Under the pieces are notes generated by a model. That model did no database searches and had not been told where the DNA came from. It worked only from the letters and a program-made list of their open reading frames with translations. From Bacteroidales bacterium (GTDB lineage Bacteria > Bacteroidota > Bacteroidia > Bacteroidales > UBA12077), in contig DAOWGM010000019.1 of assembly GCA_030637515.1 (NCBI GenBank), forward strand, positions 1 to 45,894: 45,894 nt of DNA, written 5' to 3'. Of the stretch, positions 8,076 to 16,690 are shown piece after piece; within the stretch, counting starts at the first letter, position 1; each line of letters opens with the position of its first letter. The translations under genes were made by a program, and so were the position numbers.

Positions 8076-10523
8076 CTATCGTATTTGTGCGTTTATTTCT
8101 TTTTCGTATACTCTGATAAAGTTATTCATTATTTTATCAATCTGCTTATCGGTTAATGTTTTATTTTCATCTTGTAAAACAAAACTTATAGCATATGACT
8201 TTTTATTTGCACCTAATTTTTCTCCTTCAAAAACATCAAATAAAGAAACTTTCTTTAATAACTTTCTTTCAGATCTATAAGCAAGATCTTTAATTGAAGC
8301 AAACTTAATGTCTTTATCAATTAATAAAGCTAAATCACGACGTACTTCAGGATATTTAGGTATTTCGGTATAACGAATATTGTTTTTTGCCGATAACTTT
8401 AAAACATTATCCCATGTAAACTCAGCAAAATAAACTTTCGTATCAATATCAAATTCTTTCAGCACTTTTTTGTTTAAAATACCAAAATTAACAAGCTGTT
8501 TTTTGTTAAACTGATATTTTAATCCTTCTGCAAAAATATCAGAAGAAACTTCTTCACTTTCAATTTGATTTAAATCGAAACCTAATTTCTCAAGAATGTT
8601 TTCGACGTATGCTTTAAGAAAAAAGAAGCTTGTTGGTTCCTCTTTCATTATCCAGCTTTCTTCTACTTTATTTCCAGTAATGAAAATAGCTAAATGCTGT
8701 TCTTCGTTATACTTTTTTAGAGGATTTTCGCTTTCAGATTTTTTTAAATTATAACAGTTTCCAAATTCATATAATTTCAAATCCTGATTTCGTCTATTTC
8801 GATTATATGCTACTGACTCTAAACCTCCAAATAGCAAAGTCTGACGCATTACATTCAGATCATTACTTAAAGGATTTACAATATTAACCAGATTTTCAGG
8901 TTTATATGATTCTAATTTCTTGTAGTAATCTGCTTTAGTAAGCGAATTACACATAATTTCATTAAATCCATTTGCTGTTAGGATATCTGAAACAGTGTTT
9001 TGAACTTTTTCTTTATCAGGTTTTTGAGAATATGATAAGGATGAATTTACATGTTCTGAAATTTCAATATTGTTGTATCCATAAATACGCAGAACTTCTT
9101 CAATTACATCAGCTTCACGAAGCACATCAACTCGATATGTAGGAACTTCAAGACTCAATTTTTCATCATCTTCAGAAACAATTTTAATATCTAATGATGT
9201 AAGAATATTTTTTACTTTATCTTTTTCAATTTCTTTTCCAATAAGTCTTTTAAGATTATGGAAAGTTAAATCAACTTTATAATCTGCTACAGGTTCAGGA
9301 TAAACATCAACTATTTCAGAAGAAATTTTGCCATCTGCTATTTCCTTAATTAATAAAGCGGCACGCTTAAGCGCATAAACTGTAATATTTGGATCAGATC
9401 CACGTTCAAATCGGAACGATGCATCAGTATGTAAATCGTGTCTCTTAGCTGTTTTTCGAACAAAAACGGAATTGAAATGAGCACTTTCAATGAAAATGTT
9501 TTTTGTGTTTTCTGAAACACCTGATGAAATTCCACCAAATACTCCGGCAATACACATCCCATTATTTTCATTACAGATCATTAAATCGTCAGCAGAAAGT
9601 TCTCTTTTTTCTTCATCAAACGTAGTAAAAAGAGTTCCTCTGGGTAAAGTTTTTATAATTACTTTATTTCCTTCAATTTTATCGGCATCAAAAAAGTGCA
9701 ATGGCTGACCTGTTTCGTGCAATACAAAATTTGAAATATCGACTAAGTTATTAATTGGATTTAATCCAATTGCTTTCAATCTGTTCTGTAACCATTCTGG
9801 TGATGTTCCAACTTTTACGTTAGTAATAGTTATTCCTGTATATCTTGGGCAGGCTTCATTGTTTTCAACAATAATTTCAATTGGTAAGTTGTTATTATCA
9901 ACTTTAAATTCGTCAACAGAAGGTTTAATAAGCTCCGTTTTTTGTGTCTGACTTAAAAATGCAGCTAAATCGCGAGCTGTTCCAAAATGAGAAGCTCCGT
10001 CAATTCTGTTTGGTGTTAATCCAATTTCAAAAACAGTATCGGTTTCAATATTAAAATATTCTTTGGCAGGCATACCAATTTTAGCCGATTCATCCAGAAC
10101 CATAATTCCATCATGCGATGTTCCTAATCCAATTTCATCTTCGGCACAAATCATCCCTTCAGATGGCTCTCCACGCATTTTGGCTTTTTTTATTTTGAAT
10201 TCTTCATCACCGGAATAAAGTGTTGTACCAACAGTTGCTACAACTACTTTTTGTCCTTCAGCAACATTAGGGGCACCACATACAATGGGTAATTCTTCTC
10301 CGGTACCAACATCAACTGTAGTAACTGTAAGTTTGTCAGCATTAGGGTGTTTTGCACATGTAACAACTTTTCCAATCACCAATCCTTCCAAACCACCTTT
10401 TACAGATTCAAAATTTTCAATGCCTTCAACCTCAAGTCCTGTATCTGTAAGTATTTTTGATACTTCTTGTACCGATAAATCAGTGTTGATATAGTTTTTT
10501 ACCCAATTGTATGAAATTTTCAT
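8076..10523 (-). CDS. pheT: Phenylalanine-tRNA ligase beta subunit
   Basis: The large (beta) subunit of the alpha2-beta2 phenylalanyl-tRNA synthetase, which charges tRNA-Phe. The 815-residue length is normal for the bacterial type. Domain order: EMAP/Myf-like tRNA-binding fold (about 40-155, with CAKHPNADKLTVTTVDVG), B3/B4 editing domain (about 210-390, NPINNLVDISNFVLHETGQP), B5 DNA-binding-like domain (about 405-475), the non-catalytic core-like domain, and the C-terminal ferredoxin-fold anticodon-binding domain (about 720-815, KYPEVRRDLALLID). pheS is not adjacent, as is usual in Bacteroidota. A -7 box lies 37 bases before the start codon. Confidence 0.97.
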   Translation of the reverse strand: MKISYNWVKNYINTDLSVQEVSKILTDTGLEVEGIENFESVKGGLEGLVIGKVVTCAKHPNADKLTVTTVDVGTGEELPIVCGAPNVAEGQKVVVATVGTTLYSGDEEFKIKKAKMRGEPSEGMICAEDEIGLGTSHDGIMVLDESAKIGMPAKEYFNIETDTVFEIGLTPNRIDGASHFGTARDLAAFLSQTQKTELIKPSVDEFKVDNNNLPIEIIVENNEACPRYTGITITNVKVGTSPEWLQNRLKAIGLNPINNLVDISNFVLHETGQPLHFFDADKIEGNKVIIKTLPRGTLFTTFDEEKRELSADDLMICNENNGMCIAGVFGGISSGVSENTKNIFIESAHFNSVFVRKTAKRHDLHTDASFRFERGSDPNITVYALKRAALLIKEIADGKISSEIVDVYPEPVADYKVDLTFHNLKRLIGKEIEKDKVKNILTSLDIKIVSEDDEKLSLEVPTYRVDVLREADVIEEVLRIYGYNNIEISEHVNSSLSYSQKPDKEKVQNTVSDILTANGFNEIMCNSLTKADYYKKLESYKPENLVNIVNPLSNDLNVMRQTLLFGGLESVAYNRNRRNQDLKLYEFGNCYNLKKSESENPLKKYNEEQHLAIFITGNKVEESWIMKEEPTSFFFLKAYVENILEKLGFDLNQIESEEVSSDIFAEGLKYQFNKKQLVNFGILNKKVLKEFDIDTKVYFAEFTWDNVLKLSAKNNIRYTEIPKYPEVRRDLALLIDKDIKFASIKDLAYRSERKLLKKVSLFDVFEGEKLGANKKSYAISFVLQDENKTLTDKQIDKIMNNFIRVYEKEINAQIR

Positions 10524-10559
10524 TCTTCTCTTATTTTTCTGTTACAATTTAACGAAATG

Positions 10560-10567
10560 CAAAGATA
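10560..10567 (-). promoter_or_regulatory. -7 box candidate for pheT
   Basis: The minus strand reads TATCTTTG, an exact TAnnTTTG match, which would give a leader of about 30 bases before pheT. No TTG lies 19 bases upstream, so only the -7 element is supported. Confidence 0.4.
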
Positions 10568-10781
10568 AGAAAAAAGTGCTTTGATATTAAAATTGTTTGG
10601 TGCTTGCTCAATGAATTACAGGCTTAAAATCTTTAAACAGTCAGAAGTTGATTTTTACACTTTTCTTTGAGATCTCGAGTCTATTGCATTTTTTGCATGA
10701 TTTCAAGCTACAAATCTCAATATTAATAGAAGATCGCGCTTATTGTTATTGAGTATGAGGTTTTATATAAATTTTATTAGG

Positions 10782-12176
10782 TTATATCATCCCACAGTTA
10801 TTTGGATAAATTATTTTTTCCCCAGCTCCAATAACAATCACAGCTGAATTTGAAATACGTTCATCTGTTGTACGTTGCCAAATTATTTCCCCATCAGTTA
10901 AATCAATTGCATAGAACTCTTTATTCCAGGATCCTATAAAGATTGTTTCATCGTAAACAATTGGTGAAGACCTAATTCCTCCCTCAAATTCTTTTTTCCA
11001 AATTAAATTTCCCGAATCAGAATCTATAACAAAAACATAACTTGATCCATTATCATATGAACTCAGGATTAGCTTATTCTCATATATAAAAGGTGAAGAA
11101 TAAATAATTCCAGGAATACTTGAGTTAATCCAATTAATATCTGCTGTAGAAATATTTATAGAATAAACTTTATTTTCAATAGGAATAATTAGATTATCAT
11201 TATAAATTACTGGTGCACCACTACTTTCCTCAAATAACCCCATGTCTTTACTCCAGTTTTTTACACCATTCGTTGCATTTACAGAATAAATTCTACCAAT
11301 ATTATCACCAAAAAATAAACTATTTTCATATAAAACAGGTTGGCTAGATATATTAGGAGCTGCAGAGGTACTTTCGGGATCTAAATTAAAACTCCATAAA
11401 TTAATACCAGTTTCTTTATCAATTGCAATCAAATCTGGTGCACTAAAACCGTTTGTAACATATATGTTATCTCCAATTACAATATGATCACCTTCAGAAT
11501 ATGATTGCCATAATGTTTCTTGAGTACTTATATCTATAGCTATAGTTTTATCCTGATTATACTCTCCTATGTATAGAATATCTCCTTCAAGCACAGAAGT
11601 CCAACCACTATTAAAATTACTATAAGGTTGTATTGTCCAGTTTACTTCTCCTGTATAAATATCAAAAGCTCGTATATTATGTAATGGAGAAATTAATTGA
11701 TTATTATGAATTAAATGAGGAGTATTATATCCTGAGTTCACACCATCTTGCTGCCAAATAACTTCTTTTGAATATAAATCAATAGCATAAAGAGTTCCAG
11801 CCCAAGTTGAAAAAAATAAAATGTTACTTTTAGGAGTTGTGAAATTTATATTTGCCGAAGTAGCTTCTTCATTTGGGTATAAAGCAATTATTTCAACTTC
11901 ATAACGAGTATCATATTCTAATTCTTTTGTAAAGGTCTTGTATGGATTCTCATAAATGCTATCATTTAATTTTAAAGAGTATTGCATACCTTCTACTTCT
12001 GTATCATGACTCCAAGTTAATTTTAATTTATTTCCAATAATTTCATTACTATTAACCACTGGGTTAGATTTCTCAATTTCAACTTCAATATCGTTCTCAT
12101 TCTCGTCTTTATCGCATGATACAAACATAGCTCCTGAAAGTAACACAAGAGCTAATAAATAAATAATTTTTTGCAT
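10782..12176 (-). CDS. Lipoprotein with fibronectin-III-like domain and PQQ-type beta-propeller
   Basis: The 464-residue protein has a lipoprotein signal peptide (MQKIIYLLALVLLSGAMFVS then C21, followed by DKDENEND). Residues 36-113 look like a fibronectin type III fold (SNEIIGNKLKLTWSHDTEVE, with final NINFTTP). From about 115 onward there are six or seven PQQ-like blades of the form ...YAIDLYSKEVIWQ, AFDIYTGEVNWT, AIDKETGINLWSF, SVNATNGVKNW, VIDSDSGNLIWKK, AIDLTDGEIIWQR. Such proteins are surface or periplasmic scaffolds; the propeller does not imply PQQ binding or BamB function, though BamB shares the fold. The gene is monocistronic and divergent from surE, with a full promoter at 12217-12246. 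Confidence 0.85.
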   Translation of the reverse strand: MQKIIYLLALVLLSGAMFVSCDKDENENDIEVEIEKSNPVVNSNEIIGNKLKLTWSHDTEVEGMQYSLKLNDSIYENPYKTFTKELEYDTRYEVEIIALYPNEEATSANINFTTPKSNILFFSTWAGTLYAIDLYSKEVIWQQDGVNSGYNTPHLIHNNQLISPLHNIRAFDIYTGEVNWTIQPYSNFNSGWTSVLEGDILYIGEYNQDKTIAIDISTQETLWQSYSEGDHIVIGDNIYVTNGFSAPDLIAIDKETGINLWSFNLDPESTSAAPNISSQPVLYENSLFFGDNIGRIYSVNATNGVKNWSKDMGLFEESSGAPVIYNDNLIIPIENKVYSINISTADINWINSSIPGIIYSSPFIYENKLILSSYDNGSSYVFVIDSDSGNLIWKKEFEGGIRSSPIVYDETIFIGSWNKEFYAIDLTDGEIIWQRTTDERISNSAVIVIGAGEKIIYPNNCGMI

Positions 12177-12216
12177 AATCGGTTTAATTGTTTTGTGTTT
12201 ATTAAAAATAAAGATG

Positions 12217-12246
12217 CAAATTTAGTAAGTAAGTTTTCAATTACAA
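12217..12246 (-). promoter_or_regulatory. Promoter of the propeller lipoprotein gene
   Basis: On the minus strand TTG (12244-12246), exactly 19 bases, TAAATTTG (12217-12224). This is a full match to the Bacteroidota housekeeping promoter. The start codon is about 40 bases downstream. Confidence 0.75.
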
Positions 12247-12322
12247 GAAATGACATATGCTTTTTTGCGATTAAAATTCTCAATTTTGTGAAATTATCTA
12301 TTTAAGAAATTGCATGAACATA

Positions 12323-12352
12323 TTGAAACTTCTTTCTATTTGAATATCTTTG
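12323..12352 (+). promoter_or_regulatory. Promoter of surE-lpxB
   Basis: TTG (12323-12325), exactly 19 bases, TATCTTTG (12345-12352), a full Bacteroidota promoter. The surE start follows 20 bases later, so the leader is only about a dozen bases long. Confidence 0.75.
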
Positions 12353-12371
12353 CATATTAAATATTTAGCAG

Positions 12372-13163
12372 ATGGAGGAGGAAATGAGTAAACCTTTAAT
12401 TTTAGTAACAAATGATGATGGCGTTAATGCAAAAGGAATTTCTGCATTAGTAGAGATGGTTAAACCTTTAGGTGAGGTAGTTGTTATGGCTCCTTTTCAT
12501 GGGAATTCAGGAATGTCGCACGCAATAACAGTTAAAGTACCTATTCGATATAAAAAAATACGTGAAGAGGAAAATGTAACTGTATATGGCTGTAGTGGAA
12601 CTCCTGTCGATTGTGTTAAACTTGCCATGAGCGAAGTTTTGCATCGTAAACCCGATATTTTGGTCTCTGGAATTAATCATGGATCGAATGCATCCATAAG
12701 TATTATTTATTCAGGAACAATGGGTGCTGTAATTGAAGGATGTGTTAATGGAATTCAGTCTGTTGGTTTTTCTTTACTTGATTATGCAAGTGATGCCGAT
12801 TTTTCACCAACAATTGAGCATGGACGCAAAATAGTTTCAAATGTTTTAGAAAACAGTTTGCCTGATCTTACTTGTTTAAATGTGAATTTTCCTGCAATTA
12901 AAAAGGAAGAAATAAAAGGAGTGAAGATTTGTCGTCAGGCAAAAGGAATGTGGAAAGAAGAGTTTGATAAGCGTTTGGATCCAAGAAGTGGAGAATATTT
13001 TTGGCTAACAGGTTATTTCGAGAATTGCGAAAACGGATCAACCGATACCGACGAATGGGCATTAGCCAATAATTTTATTTCAATTGTTCCTGTAGAAATT
13101 GATTTTACTGCTTATGATAAAATAGAACACTTGAAAAAATGGAATTATGAAGTCAAAGATTGA
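12372..13163 (+). CDS. surE: 5'/3'-nucleotidase SurE
   Basis: Survival protein E, a metal-dependent phosphatase that removes phosphate from nucleoside 5'- and 3'-monophosphates and short polyphosphates. The 263-residue length is typical. The metal-binding N-terminus ILVTNDDGVNAKGI, the GNSGMSHAITV loop and SGINHGSNASISIIYSGTMG, which carry the remaining ligands, are all present. Two starts are possible: ATG at 12372, used here, and ATG at 12384, which is preceded at 5 bases by GGAGG (12374-12378), an unusually good Shine-Dalgarno for this phylum; the true protein may begin MSKPLILVTNDDG. It is followed, with overlap, by a small membrane protein and then lpxB. I believe surE-lpxB proximity recurs in Bacteroidota. 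Confidence 0.95.
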   Translation: MEEEMSKPLILVTNDDGVNAKGISALVEMVKPLGEVVVMAPFHGNSGMSHAITVKVPIRYKKIREEENVTVYGCSGTPVDCVKLAMSEVLHRKPDILVSGINHGSNASISIIYSGTMGAVIEGCVNGIQSVGFSLLDYASDADFSPTIEHGRKIVSNVLENSLPDLTCLNVNFPAIKKEEIKGVKICRQAKGMWKEEFDKRLDPRSGEYFWLTGYFENCENGSTDTDEWALANNFISIVPVEIDFTAYDKIEHLKKWNYEVKD

Positions 13164-13440
13164 TAATGTAAAACTTGGACTCTTATTGGGTCTATTAGCA
13201 CCGGCCCTGACTATGTTGGTGATATATTTAGTGCAATTTACAGAACATAATTTCAAGGAAATAATTGATTTGTTAATCTCAAAAAGGATATTTACAAAAA
13301 TTGTGAGTTTGTGTGTAATACCAAATTTAGCATTGTTTTTTTTATTCTTAAATAAGAATTATTTCAGATCAGCGCGTGGAGTTTTATTTGCCACAATTCT
13401 TTTTGCACTTTTTGTTTTTATAACAAAGTTCACTCTTTAG
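13147..13440 (+). CDS. Small three-helix membrane protein of unknown function
   Basis: A 97-residue protein with three hydrophobic segments (LGLLLGLLAPALTMLVIYLV about 10-29, FTKIVSLCVIPNLALFFLFL about 49-68, GVLFATILFALFVFITKF about 78-95) and a short basic connection. Its ATG lies inside surE (17-base overlap), which indicates translational coupling and co-expression with surE and probably lpxB. I recognise no named family; small membrane proteins of this size next to lpxB occur in related genomes. A role in envelope assembly would be a guess from position only. Confidence 0.7.
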   Translation: MKSKIDNVKLGLLLGLLAPALTMLVIYLVQFTEHNFKEIIDLLISKRIFTKIVSLCVIPNLALFFLFLNKNYFRSARGVLFATILFALFVFITKFTL

Positions 13441-13509
13441 ATTATTTTATTAATGATTGGGTTTTTCGTTGCAAATAAAGTGAGAAAAATATTTATAATT
13501 CAAGCTGAT

Positions 13510-13569
13510 AGCATTTAGCTATTAGCTTTTAGATAAATGCTAATGGCAAATAGCCAATAGCTAAAAGCT
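13510..13569. repeat. Interspersed imperfect inverted repeat, copy 1
   Basis: Left arm 13510-13523 (AGCATTTAGCTATT) pairs with right arm 13556-13569 (AATAGCTAAAAGCT) at 13 of 14 positions. The right half (13540-13569) matches 25103-25132 at 26 of 30 positions, ungapped. It is rich in AGCTA/TAGCT words and ends 8 bases before the lpxB start codon. Confidence 0.65.
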
Positions 13570-13577
13570 GAGATAAA

Positions 13578-14696
13578 ATGAAATACTACATAATAGCAGG
13601 CGAAGCTTCAGGTGATTTACATGGTTCAAACCTTATGAAAGGCCTGAAAATGGTTGATTCTGAAGCCGATTTTCGTTTTTGGGGTGGCGATTTAATGAAA
13701 GCGCAAGGAGGAGAGATTGCCAAACATTATAAAGAAACTGCCATAATGGGATTCGTTGAGGTTTTAATGAATCTGGGAAAAATAAAACGATTTTTTAAAG
13801 AATGTAAGGCTGATATACAGAATTACAAACCAGATGTTTTGGTTCTTGTTGATTATCCGGGTTTTAATCTTCGAATGGCAGAATTCGCCAAATCAATTGG
13901 GTTAAAAACATATTATTATATTTCTCCTAAAATTTGGGCTTGGAAAGAATCACGAATAAAAAAGATCAAAGCATTTGTCGATAAAATGTTTGTGATTTTT
14001 CCATTTGAAGTTGAATATTTTAAAAAGCATAACTATCCTGTTAATTATGCCGGAAATCCATTATTAGATGCTGTTCAGGAAAAGATTGATGAAGAAAGCA
14101 GTTTTGAAGATTTTATTGCAAAAAATAAACTTGAGAATAAGCCTGTAATAGGGATTTTAGCTGGAAGTCGGAAGCAGGAGATTGACCGGAATCTGGGTAT
14201 TATGCTGGATATTATTCCGAATTATAAGGAGCATCAGTTTGTTATTGCTGCTGCACCTTCAATAGAACCCGACTACTACAATAAATTTATTGAAGGGCAT
14301 AATGTTAAAGTTGTATTTAATCAAACCTACGATGTGCTAAAACATTCAATAGCTGCATTAGTAACATCAGGGACTGCAACTCTTGAAACTGCTTTGTTTA
14401 ATGTGCCGCAGGTTGTGTGTTACAGGGCGGGTAATTTGACCTACTATATTGCTAAACAGCTTATTAAAATCGAATATGCTTCATTAGTGAATCTTATTAT
14501 GGATTCTGAAGTGGTTAGGGAGCTGCTACAATTCGACATGAATTCTAAAATGGTAAATGAAGAATTAGATAAAATTCTGAAAGACACCGATTATCGTAAG
14601 CATATGCTTGAAAATTATACTAAACTTCGGGAAGTTTTAGGAGGAACAGGAGCTTCAGAAAGGGTAGCGAAACTCATGTATGAGAACTTGAAATAG
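13578..14696 (+). CDS. lpxB: Lipid-A-disaccharide synthase
   Basis: A glycosyltransferase that joins UDP-2,3-diacylglucosamine and lipid X into the tetra-acyl disaccharide of lipid A at the inner face of the cytoplasmic membrane. At 372 residues it has normal length. The N-terminal GEASGDLHGSNLMKGL (8-23), YYISPKIWAWKESRIKKIK, YAGNPLLD, GILAGSRKQEI and SGTATLETAL motifs are all those of LpxB. It lies downstream of surE and the small membrane protein, separated from them by 137 bases that hold an inverted repeat. It ends two bases before the convergent DUF2807 gene. Confidence 0.97.
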   Translation: MKYYIIAGEASGDLHGSNLMKGLKMVDSEADFRFWGGDLMKAQGGEIAKHYKETAIMGFVEVLMNLGKIKRFFKECKADIQNYKPDVLVLVDYPGFNLRMAEFAKSIGLKTYYYISPKIWAWKESRIKKIKAFVDKMFVIFPFEVEYFKKHNYPVNYAGNPLLDAVQEKIDEESSFEDFIAKNKLENKPVIGILAGSRKQEIDRNLGIMLDIIPNYKEHQFVIAAAPSIEPDYYNKFIEGHNVKVVFNQTYDVLKHSIAALVTSGTATLETALFNVPQVVCYRAGNLTYYIAKQLIKIEYASLVNLIMDSEVVRELLQFDMNSKMVNEELDKILKDTDYRKHMLENYTKLREVLGGTGASERVAKLMYENLK

Positions 14697-14698
14697 CT

Positions 14699-15421
14699 TC
14701 AATCTAATTTTATTAATTGTTCCTTAGCCTTCTCATTTAAATATTCAATTTTATAAGGGTTTCCTTTATAATAAATATATCCAGAGCGTAATACTTCGAC
14801 AGAAAGTTCTTTGTTTACATGTATGGAACAATCACCTATGCTTTCGGTTTTTACGGTAACATAATTTGCTATAAAATTCTCAGCGTTTAATTGAAGAGAT
14901 GCTCGTGCCCAAACTGTAAAAGAATTTGTTTCTCCTTGCAGATTAATAATACCTCCGGATGTTCCTGAATTTGCAATATAACAGTTATCACAATTTAAAT
15001 TAATATTAATTTCTGAATAATCTGTTATCGACATTATTTTTATTTCAGGAGTAATTAAAGTGTTTTGTGAAACGATTTTTGATGAAGAATTTAATCTCAG
15101 AAACCTTAATGTATCCACTGAAATATTTAATTCTATTTTATCATAATCTCTCGACCATCGTGCTGAGTTATTATCATTAATGGTTAGTTTTTTATCTGCA
15201 TCAACATTAAATTCCAGGTTCGGGATAAGATTACTTCCAGCAATAACTTCAATTTTACAAACCGTATCCTGAATCAGATTTATTTCAAAGATGTCATTAA
15301 CATGAATTTCTTTAAAATCTGAGATTGCGATATCTTTAGTAATAATATCGCCTTCATTAAACAGATTATTATCACATGATAAAAGGAATAATAAAAATAT
15401 TATATGTATTATTTTTTTCAT
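14699..15421 (-). CDS. DUF2807 (GIN domain) lipoprotein
   Basis: The 240-residue protein has a short lipoprotein signal (MKKIIHIIFLLFLLSC, lipidated Cys16). The rest is a right-handed parallel beta-helix type, DUF2807 or putative auto-transporter adhesin head GIN domain: FKEIHVNDIFEINLIQ, IEVIAGSNLIPNLEF, DTLRFLRLNSSSKI, then the repeated short strands with small residues typical of the family. DUF2807 proteins are common Bacteroidota envelope lipoproteins of unknown function. The gene lies 23 bases downstream of the PagL-like gene and probably shares its promoter. Confidence 0.87.
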   Translation of the reverse strand: MKKIIHIIFLLFLLSCDNNLFNEGDIITKDIAISDFKEIHVNDIFEINLIQDTVCKIEVIAGSNLIPNLEFNVDADKKLTINDNNSARWSRDYDKIELNISVDTLRFLRLNSSSKIVSQNTLITPEIKIMSITDYSEININLNCDNCYIANSGTSGGIINLQGETNSFTVWARASLQLNAENFIANYVTVKTESIGDCSIHVNKELSVEVLRSGYIYYKGNPYKIEYLNEKAKEQLIKLD

Positions 15422-15444
15422 TTTTAATTATTCATTCCAAATTA

Positions 15445-16548
15445 TTAATTAAAACTATATCCAATTCCCCATTCAAAATAACTTGCTTTTGCATAATGCG
15501 ATTTAAGAGTAAAGTTAGTTATGAATTTTTCTTTAATTCTGTATCGCAAACCAATCCTGCTATAAAAAGGAGCTAAAACCTCAACAGGAGCGTAAATATA
15601 TCCTCCAATATTAATTACTAATGCCAGATGTCCCATCACCAGATCGTGTCCGGCGTGTAATCCAACCTGGTATAAATCTGAGTTTATTATATCTGCTTTT
15701 TCTGTATTAATGGAATATTGCTCGTTGGTTCCGTCAAAAAAAATATCAGCTCCTAATACCCATCTTCCTTTTAAAGAATAATTCCTTTTATAATCCAGCA
15801 TTAACGATGAGGCAAAATAATAACCAGGCTCGTATCTTGATTGAGTTTTTATTCCTGCAGCATAAACTATTGTATATTCATTTTTAGATTCTATCTGAGG
15901 GAGCTCAATTTGTATTCGCTCAGGTTTATCTTTTAAATGGTATGCCAGACCAACAGAACCTGAAATAACATTCAATCCTTTGTTAGGAGATTTTATTTTC
16001 CCGTTGGAAAAATGTGTGAACCGAATACCATTTGTAAGCGATAGCTTTTTCGAAAGAATAATTGTGGATTGAAGACTAAGATCAATGAATATATTTAAAT
16101 TAGATCCAATAGCCAGATTTTGTGGATTATTTTCAATGTCAAAAAAATCTGTTAAATACGAAGCCCCAAAAGATATTTGCCAACTTAAATTAGTCTTGTT
16201 TGAGCTACCGATAAACGGAACTTTAACAAACGTATACAAAGCGTTTGCATATCCAAAAACATCATCATTTCCAAGATTTGACCTGTGAAATCCAATTCCG
16301 TATTTAGGATAGCGGTACAATTGATTCCAGTATTTATTTCCATAAGTAGATTTTGTTAATTTCAGATCAAATGTTTTAATATGATCTTTAACAAAGTATT
16401 CTATCGATTTGTGATGAGGCATAACAAATCCATAACCATAATCAGCCTCAAGAGACAAGCCTTTTAGTTTAAAATCCTGATTCTGCCCTTTTACAAGAAT
16501 AGGAATAATAAAAACAATGAATACGAAAATGTGTCGTTTTAAAATCAT
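15445..16548 (-). CDS. PagL-like lipid A 3-O-deacylase (acyloxyacyl hydrolase family)
   Basis: The 367-residue protein has a signal peptide (1-21, ending LVKGQ) and a C-terminal Phe-Asn (GYSFN). The motif THFSNGKIKSPNKGLN (178-193) holds the His-x-Ser pair (H179, S181) and the PNxG turn of PagL, an outer-membrane esterase that removes the 3-O acyl chain of lipid A. PagL itself has about 150-170 residues; the Bacteroidota members are roughly twice as long with extra strands, as here. Activity is plausible since the His and Ser are kept; the acidic third residue cannot be placed by eye. A full promoter precedes it (16572-16601), and the DUF2807 lipoprotein follows. Confidence 0.82.
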   Translation of the reverse strand: MILKRHIFVFIVFIIPILVKGQNQDFKLKGLSLEADYGYGFVMPHHKSIEYFVKDHIKTFDLKLTKSTYGNKYWNQLYRYPKYGIGFHRSNLGNDDVFGYANALYTFVKVPFIGSSNKTNLSWQISFGASYLTDFFDIENNPQNLAIGSNLNIFIDLSLQSTIILSKKLSLTNGIRFTHFSNGKIKSPNKGLNVISGSVGLAYHLKDKPERIQIELPQIESKNEYTIVYAAGIKTQSRYEPGYYFASSLMLDYKRNYSLKGRWVLGADIFFDGTNEQYSINTEKADIINSDLYQVGLHAGHDLVMGHLALVINIGGYIYAPVEVLAPFYSRIGLRYRIKEKFITNFTLKSHYAKASYFEWGIGYSFN

Positions 16549-16571
16549 TTAATGGTAAATAGTTCTTCGTG

Positions 16572-16601
16572 CAAAATTAACAATTGATTTTTCATGAGCA
16601 A
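16572..16601 (-). promoter_or_regulatory. Promoter of the PagL-like/DUF2807 operon
   Basis: On the minus strand TTG (16599-16601), exactly 19 bases, TAATTTTG (16572-16579). The start codon is 23 bases beyond the -7 box. Confidence 0.7.
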
Positions 16602-16638
16602 TTATAAGTTGATGTATTCGGAAATTAGCATTTCAGGG

Positions 16639-16669
16639 TTTTGATTAAAAAATTTAAAAGCTAAATTTG
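16639..16669 (+). promoter_or_regulatory. Promoter of the gldF-gldG operon
   Basis: TTTTG (16639-16643), 18 bases, TAAATTTG (16662-16669), then 21 bases to the ATG at 16691. Because the -7 box covers the upstream TTG codon at 16667, translation must start at 16691. Confidence 0.65.
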
Positions 16670-16690
16670 TGTTCAATAATAAAACGAACT

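Noticed and set aside
7885-8280. 131-codon plus-strand frame across the macro-domain and pheT 3' ends
   Set aside because: Antisense to two clear genes and of His/Leu/Ser-rich composition typical of reversed coding sequence.
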